Positions 6,606 through 10,534 of a stretch of 10,534 nt of DNA are shown here, piece after piece. The DNA lies in the NCBI GenBank assembly GCA_007135295.1, contig SLJD01000376.1, forward strand, positions 1 through 10,534, read 5' to 3'. The DNA is from Phycisphaerales bacterium. GTDB lineage: Bacteria > Planctomycetota > Phycisphaerae > Phycisphaerales > SM1A02. A program made the translations under genes and the position numbers. The stretch's first letter is position 1, and every line of letters begins with the position of its first letter. Below the pieces are notes generated by a model. That model had not been told where the DNA came from, made no database searches, and saw nothing but the letters and a program-made list of their open reading frames with translations.

Positions 6606-8201
6606 ATGCCGCGCCGTGACATGCTGGTGATCGATCTGGGCCGACGCCGGGTCCGCGCATCGCACGCCCGCGCCGGCGGGCCGGGGCTGCGCGTGGAGAA
6701 CGTCCTCGTCGCCGACATCCCCTCGTCGATCGATTCCGAGGACGCCGAGCCTCTCGGCCGGTGGATTGGCGAGCAACTGAAGAAGGCGGGCATCCCGCGC
6801 ATCAAGGCGACCTTCGCGGTTTCGCGCGAGCATGTCGGCGTCAAGCGGCTTCGCCTGCCGACGGTCGAACCGGACGAGTTGCCCGAGATGACGCGACTGT
6901 CGATGCAGCGCGAAATCAATTTCGACATTGATGGCGCCATCGTTGATTACCTGCCCATCGACAAGACCGAAACCACGACCATCGTCCTGGCCATGGCCCT
7001 GCCGAACCAGGTCATGGACCTGACGCGAAGAGTCGCCGCGGCCGCGAAAATCGGTATCGACCGCGTTTCGATCCGGAGCATGGGCGTCGCCGCGCTGCTC
7101 CAGGCCGACGGTTCCGCCCTGACGAACCCGACGCTGACGATCGACATCACCCGCGAGTCGGTCGAGTTCAACGTCATCAACGAGGAACTCCTTCAGTTCT
7201 CCCGCGCCGCTGACCTGCATCTTGACGGCCCGGGGCAGCACCATGATGAAATCGCCGACGCGGTCCTGACCGAGGCCAAGCGGACGTGGATGAGCTACCG
7301 CATCACCGAGCAGGCCGCCGAAGTGAACCGCGCGCTGCTGCTCGGCGACCAGCAGATCGCCTCGTCGATATCCGATTCGCTTCAGCAGACCCTCGCCATT
7401 GACATTGAACTGCTCACCCGGCACGCGATGGTGGACCATGGCGATCATGACATGCACAGTGTCTGGCCGCTCGCTGGCCTCATGCTGCGGCAGATCCGCG
7501 GCGCCGCGACGATCAACTTCGCCCGGCCTCGCCGTGCGCCGGATCGCGCCGCACAGCAGCGGATGAAAGCCCTCGCCGGTGGAGGGCTCGCCATCTTCGC
7601 CATCATGGCCATCGCAATGTACGCCTTCGTCGACCTGACAAACCTTGAGCAGGAAGCGGATCGCCTTCGCGAGGAAGCCGGCGAACTCCAGCGCGAGATT
7701 GTCTACTTTCAGCGCGATCGCGACCAGGAAGAGCACATCTGGCAGTGGAAAGAGGCTGAGGTCGACTGGCTCGAACACCTGAAATACCTCGCCGAACTCG
7801 CCCCCGGCCGCGAACGCCTCGTGCTCAACACGTGGACCGGCGTGTTCGAGTTCGGCGGCGTGGAATGGGACCGGAGCAGCCAGGAATGGTCATCAAGCTC
7901 AGCCATCCGCATCAGCGTGGGCGGCGAAGCCCGCGACCGCGCCACCGCTGACATCTTCCGCGAATCGCTCGTCGCCAATGAGTTGTATCGCACAAGTTCA
8001 TCCGGCGCCGATGCGCAGCGTGGCCGGCGATTGCCGTACGGCTTCACATACACGCTGCGCACCTCGTCCGGTCGGCCGGATGCAGACGAGGAATCCGATG
8101 ACCCCGATGAAGAAGGCGACGGCAGCGAAGGCGATGAAGGCGAATCGCAGCAGGCCGCTGACCCCGATGCCGCAACGACTGATGAAGGGGCCGGCGCGTG
8201 A
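6606..8201 (+). CDS. gspL: GspL-type platform protein: PilM-like actin-fold domain fused to PilN-like domain
   Basis: In T2SS, GspL links the cytoplasmic ATPase to the periplasm; in type IV pili the same job is split between PilM and PilN. From ATG 6606 the product is 531 residues. Residues 6-300 resemble PilM: M-L-V-I-D-L-G at the start, a family-like helix-strand with F-A-V-S-R-E-H-V (70-77), M-Q-R-E-I-N-F-D (100-107), V-D-Y-L-P-I (113-118), and a second half opening with L-T-I-D-I-T-R-E (177-184). Residues 303-310 read INFARPRR, like the PilN N-terminal I-N-L-L-P-x-R motif. A membrane helix at about 322-343, a coiled coil at about 345-372 and a periplasmic alpha/beta part to about 487 follow, then an Asp/Glu-rich tail. 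It overlaps the next gene by four bases. The start could also be TTG 6603. The symbol reflects position and architecture; pilM-pilN is an equally fair name. Confidence 0.82.
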   Translation: MPRRDMLVIDLGRRRVRASHARAGGPGLRVENVLVADIPSSIDSEDAEPLGRWIGEQLKKAGIPRIKATFAVSREHVGVKRLRLPTVEPDELPEMTRLSMQREINFDIDGAIVDYLPIDKTETTTIVLAMALPNQVMDLTRRVAAAAKIGIDRVSIRSMGVAALLQADGSALTNPTLTIDITRESVEFNVINEELLQFSRAADLHLDGPGQHHDEIADAVLTEAKRTWMSYRITEQAAEVNRALLLGDQQIASSISDSLQQTLAIDIELLTRHAMVDHGDHDMHSVWPLAGLMLRQIRGAATINFARPRRAPDRAAQQRMKALAGGGLAIFAIMAIAMYAFVDLTNLEQEADRLREEAGELQREIVYFQRDRDQEEHIWQWKEAEVDWLEHLKYLAELAPGRERLVLNTWTGVFEFGGVEWDRSSQEWSSSSAIRISVGGEARDRATADIFRESLVANELYRTSSSGADAQRGRRLPYGFTYTLRTSSGRPDADEESDDPDEEGDGSEGDEGESQQAADPDAATTDEGAGA

Positions 8202-9154
8202 TTCGGTGGCTGATCGGCACCATCGCGGTCCTCGCCGGCGCGGCGCTGCTCTTTCTGCTCGCGCTCAAGCCTCTGTACCTTGACCCTCGTGCTGAACTCC
8301 AGGACGAGGTCGAGACGCTGACCGATCGCATCGCCAGCCACCGCCAGGCCCTTGCGGAACGCGGCCGCATTGATGAGTTGATCGACGGCTACGTGGATCA
8401 AACGCTCGGTGGCGACGTCGAAACCGTCGACCATCGTCTCCGCACCCGGTTGAACCGCATCGGAGAACACGTCGGTCTGAACGACCTTGTTGTCAACACC
8501 GGCCGGACCGTCGCCCATGACAGCCCCGCCCGTCGGCGGTACCGGGGCGGCGCGATGCGCGAGCTTCGCGAGCGAATCGATTTTCTTGTTCATGAGGGCA
8601 CGATCAGCGGTGAAGGGGCGTTCGATGACATCCTTCGCCTGCTTCATCACATCGAACACGAACCGTGGATCAAGCGCATCACCAATGTGCGTCTCGATCC
8701 GCGTGACAATGGCCGGCGATTTGCCGCGACCATTCGCCTGGAGACGATCTTTCTGCCCGGGCGGTCGCCGCAGGATGTTCCCGCGCAGGTCGAGGAGCCC
8801 GAAGGATTCGAGTCGTATGTGACGCTGGCGAGCTCGAACCCGTTCCGGATTCCGCCGCCGCCTGAACCCGAACCCGAAACTCCGGATGAACCTGAAGAAC
8901 CGGAACCAGAGCCCGATCCACCGTTCCCGTACAACGAGTGGCGTCTGACCGGCGTGATTGAAGGAACGGCCGATGCCGAGGTCTGGCTGCGCCGGGGCAA
9001 TTCAGATGCGCGTCGCCTTGAACCCGGTGAGTCGCTCGACGAAGCGCGGCTGCTCGCTGTTCGCGGTGACGCCGCCGAGTTTGAACTTGACGATCAACGG
9101 TTCCTTGTTCGCGTCGGCCGGACAATGAACGACAGAGAGCCGGTCTCCCGGTAA
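8198..9154 (+). CDS. gspM: GspM/PilO-type platform protein with C-terminal GspC/PilP-like domain
   Basis: The 318-residue product has one N-terminal membrane helix (about 5-24), a short basic/acidic coiled coil (about 31-58) and a periplasmic alpha/beta part at about 85-187. That is the layout of GspM/PilO, which pairs with GspL/PilN. This part includes a helix with F-D-D-I-L-R-L-L-H-H-I-E near 142-153 and a strand pair ending in F-A-A-T-I-R-L-E-T-I-F. The sequence then continues past the usual end: S-S-N-P-F-R (212-217, compare the N/D-P-F-R motif of PilP), a Pro/Glu linker (219-243), and a small beta domain at about 247-309 with W-R-L-T-G-V-I-E-G and A-x-V-W-L-R-R. The latter resembles the GspC homology-region/PilP domain that contacts the secretin. 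GTG 8198 overlaps the upstream stop, and GAAGGGG at 8184-8190 is a good ribosome binding site. The M/O assignment is by layout and order; the C/P domain is my inference from the strand pattern. Confidence 0.78.
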   Translation: MIRWLIGTIAVLAGAALLFLLALKPLYLDPRAELQDEVETLTDRIASHRQALAERGRIDELIDGYVDQTLGGDVETVDHRLRTRLNRIGEHVGLNDLVVNTGRTVAHDSPARRRYRGGAMRELRERIDFLVHEGTISGEGAFDDILRLLHHIEHEPWIKRITNVRLDPRDNGRRFAATIRLETIFLPGRSPQDVPAQVEEPEGFESYVTLASSNPFRIPPPPEPEPETPDEPEEPEPEPDPPFPYNEWRLTGVIEGTADAEVWLRRGNSDARRLEPGESLDEARLLAVRGDAAEFELDDQRFLVRVGRTMNDREPVSR

Positions 9155-9197
9155 ACTGCCGCCATGCCGGCGGAGCCGGATTTACCTCGAAGACGCT

Positions 9198-9202
9198 GGA
9201 GG
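9198..9202 (+). promoter_or_regulatory. Ribosome binding site deciding the gspD start
   Basis: GGAGG lies 8 bases before ATG 9211. It selects this start over the downstream in-frame ATG at 9223, and the product then begins with a normal signal peptide. The 56-base gap after the gspM-like gene also contains a weak 5-bp hairpin (CCGCC at 9159-9163 with GGCGG at 9169-9173). Confidence 0.6.
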
Positions 9203-9210
9203 TCTGCAGG

Positions 9211-10534
9211 ATGCGATTTCACATGCTCGTCGGGTTGCTCGCCGCGGCCATGTTTGCCGGGCTGGTGCAATTCGAACCGCTCGCCCGGGCTGGTGACGAC
9301 GATGACGGAGCGGGGGCGTCAGAATCGGGGCAGTCGCTCGATGCCGAGGGCGAGAACACCATCCGGTTCAATTTCAAGGGCGCGACCTATGACGAAGTCC
9401 TCGACTTCTTCTCCCGCGCCACCGGCCTGCCCGTCGTCAAGGAAACCGACGTTCCCGAAGGCACCGTCGACTTTCTCTCACCTGAAGCGTACGAGATGAA
9501 AGACGCCATGCGCGTCCTCAACATCATCCTTCAGGCGCGCGGCGTCATGCTCCGCGTCAGTGACGACATGCTCTACCTGCGCGAACTTCGGGACATGTCC
9601 AAGGCCAACGTGCCGACGTTCTTCGGGGAACTGCCCGGTGACGTCTCTGGCGAGGAGATCACGACCGTCGTCCGCCCGCTTGAAATCTCCATGGCCCGCC
9701 CCATGGCAGAGCGGCTGAGCGCCCTCGTCGCCGAGTACGGCGCGATCACCGCCATGGAAGAACAGAACGCCCTGCTCATCACCGAAACGGCCGACAACGT
9801 CCGGCGCCTTCTGAGCATCATCGAGCAACTCGATGAAGAAGATCCCGAAGGCGCCATGCAGATCTTCCGGCTCGAACACACCACCACCGAGGACATCATG
9901 GGGCCGCTCGAGTCGCTCATTGCCGAGCGCGTCGAACGCTATGTGCTCGATCAGGGCGGCGAGCAGCGGAAGATCGAGGAAGACCGCATGGAGGGGCTCC
10001 GCATCACCCCGGACGCTCGCACGAACTCCATCGTCGCTCGCGGCGCGCCGCGGCGGATACAGCAGTTGCGCGAAACACTCGACATCCTCGATGTCCCGGC
10101 TCCGGACGAAACGCGGAGCATCCGCACGTTCGACCTCGTCCGCATCTCGCCCCAGGAAGCCCAACAACGGCTCAATCAACTCTTCAACGACCTCGACAAC
10201 GATCGACGGCCGACGATCATGCCGATCGAGGACCTCAGCAAGATCACGCTGATCGGAAGCGATCCCGTCATTGATGAGGCCTCCGAACTGCTCCGCGAAA
10301 TTGACGGCGCCGATGAGCACACCTCCGTCGACCAGTCGCAGCGGACGGTTCGGATGATCGTGCTCGAACACGCCGCCCCGGCCGCCGCAATCGAAGCAAT
10401 GCGCGCCCTCATGTCGCCACGCCAGGTCGCCGCCACCCGCATCATTCCCGGCACCGACGATCGTTCGATCGTCGTCTCCGGGCAGGCCGGCGATGTGGAA
10501 GCGGTCGATGCACTCGCTGAAGTGGTCGACACGC
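9211..10534 (+). CDS. gspD: T2SS secretin GspD, N-terminal part (3' end outside window)
   Basis: GspD forms the outer-membrane pore; its N-domains form periplasmic rings that receive the platform. The frame runs without a stop from ATG 9211 to the right edge, giving 441 residues. Residues 1-27 look like a signal peptide (hydrophobic core, then A-R-A before GDDDDG). An N0-like domain spans about 50-125 (I-R-F-N-F-K-G-A-T-Y-D-E-V-L-D-F-F, ending L-R-V-S-D-D-M-L-Y-L). Four secretin-N repeats follow at about 150-209, 215-297, 303-367 and 378-441. Each begins with a strand like F-x-L-x-H/R and a helix, and ends with a strand such as N-A-L-L-I-T-E-T, N-S-I-V-A-R-G, I-T-L-I-G-S or S-I-V-V-S-G, then a helix; the first three close with Asp (I-E-Q-L-D, I-L-D, I-D), the fourth is cut off. 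The pore-forming beta domain is not reached, so the full protein must be considerably longer. GGAGG lies upstream. It is the last recognisable gene of the operon here. Confidence 0.93.
   Translation, partial: MRFHMLVGLLAAAMFAGLVQFEPLARAGDDDDGAGASESGQSLDAEGENTIRFNFKGATYDEVLDFFSRATGLPVVKETDVPEGTVDFLSPEAYEMKDAMRVLNIILQARGVMLRVSDDMLYLRELRDMSKANVPTFFGELPGDVSGEEITTVVRPLEISMARPMAERLSALVAEYGAITAMEEQNALLITETADNVRRLLSIIEQLDEEDPEGAMQIFRLEHTTTEDIMGPLESLIAERVERYVLDQGGEQRKIEEDRMEGLRITPDARTNSIVARGAPRRIQQLRETLDILDVPAPDETRSIRTFDLVRISPQEAQQRLNQLFNDLDNDRRPTIMPIEDLSKITLIGSDPVIDEASELLREIDGADEHTSVDQSQRTVRMIVLEHAAPAAAIEAMRALMSPRQVAATRIIPGTDDRSIVVSGQAGDVEAVDALAEVVDT

Noticed and set aside
6486..7778. 430-residue open frame on the - strand across gspK end and the gspL-like gene
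   Set aside because: It lies antisense to a gene with clear PilM/PilN features. Its translation is repetitive in Asp/Gly/Arg, shows no domain or membrane segment, and is the expected shadow in GC-rich coding DNA.
8852..8925. Pro/Glu-coding repeat in the gspM-like gene as a mobile or CRISPR-like repeat
   Set aside because: It is an in-frame low-complexity protein linker with irregular codon-level repetition, without spacers or defined repeat units.
9478..10371. 297-residue open frame on the - strand inside gspD
   Set aside because: The + strand frame here encodes four recognisable secretin-N repeats with a signal peptide and good ribosome binding site; the antisense frame shows no family pattern.

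Overview
The window is GC-rich and densely coded, with every credible gene on the + strand. Ten genes are supported: the end of a hypothetical protein, eight complete genes of a type II secretion (T2SS) / type IV pilus-like machine, and the 5' part of its secretin. A secretin means a diderm bacterium. The GC richness, GTG starts, strongly acidic proteins, type IV pilus-like PilM/PilN/PilO-type platform proteins and secretin-last gene order make Planctomycetota (perhaps Phycisphaerae) my best guess. That placement is an impression from protein style, not a demonstrated one.

Layout. 2-502: C-terminal part of a DUF4136-like protein, open at the left edge. 503-681: gap with no gene. 682-1866: gspF (inner-membrane platform). 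1867-1973: leader with a small hairpin and a T-run. 1974-2495: gspG (major pseudopilin). 2523-3398, 3395-4006, 4003-4965 and 4962-6527: the minor pseudopilins gspH, gspI, gspJ and gspK, the last three joined by 4-base start/stop overlaps. 6606-8201: a GspL-type protein that reads as PilM fused to PilN. 8198-9154: a GspM/PilO-type protein carrying an extra C-terminal GspC/PilP-like domain. 9211 to the right edge: a GspD secretin, cut off while still in its periplasmic N-domains.

How the genes work together. GspG would form the periplasmic pseudopilus and GspH-I-J-K its tip. GspF, the GspL-like and the GspM-like proteins form the inner-membrane platform. The C-terminal domain of the GspM-like protein probably takes the place of GspC and contacts the secretin N0 domain. 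GspD forms the outer-membrane pore. The GspE ATPase, the GspO prepilin peptidase and a stand-alone GspC are not in the window, so they must lie upstream, downstream or elsewhere.

Most distinctive are the compact fused platform (M-C fusion, PilM-PilN fusion), at least four consecutive secretin N1-type repeats after N0, three I-x-N modules in GspK, and acidic Asp/Phe-rich segments recurring in several pseudopilins. This is a divergent version of a known machine. I do not see a wholly new system. No tRNA, rRNA, CRISPR array, insertion sequence or attachment site was recognised.
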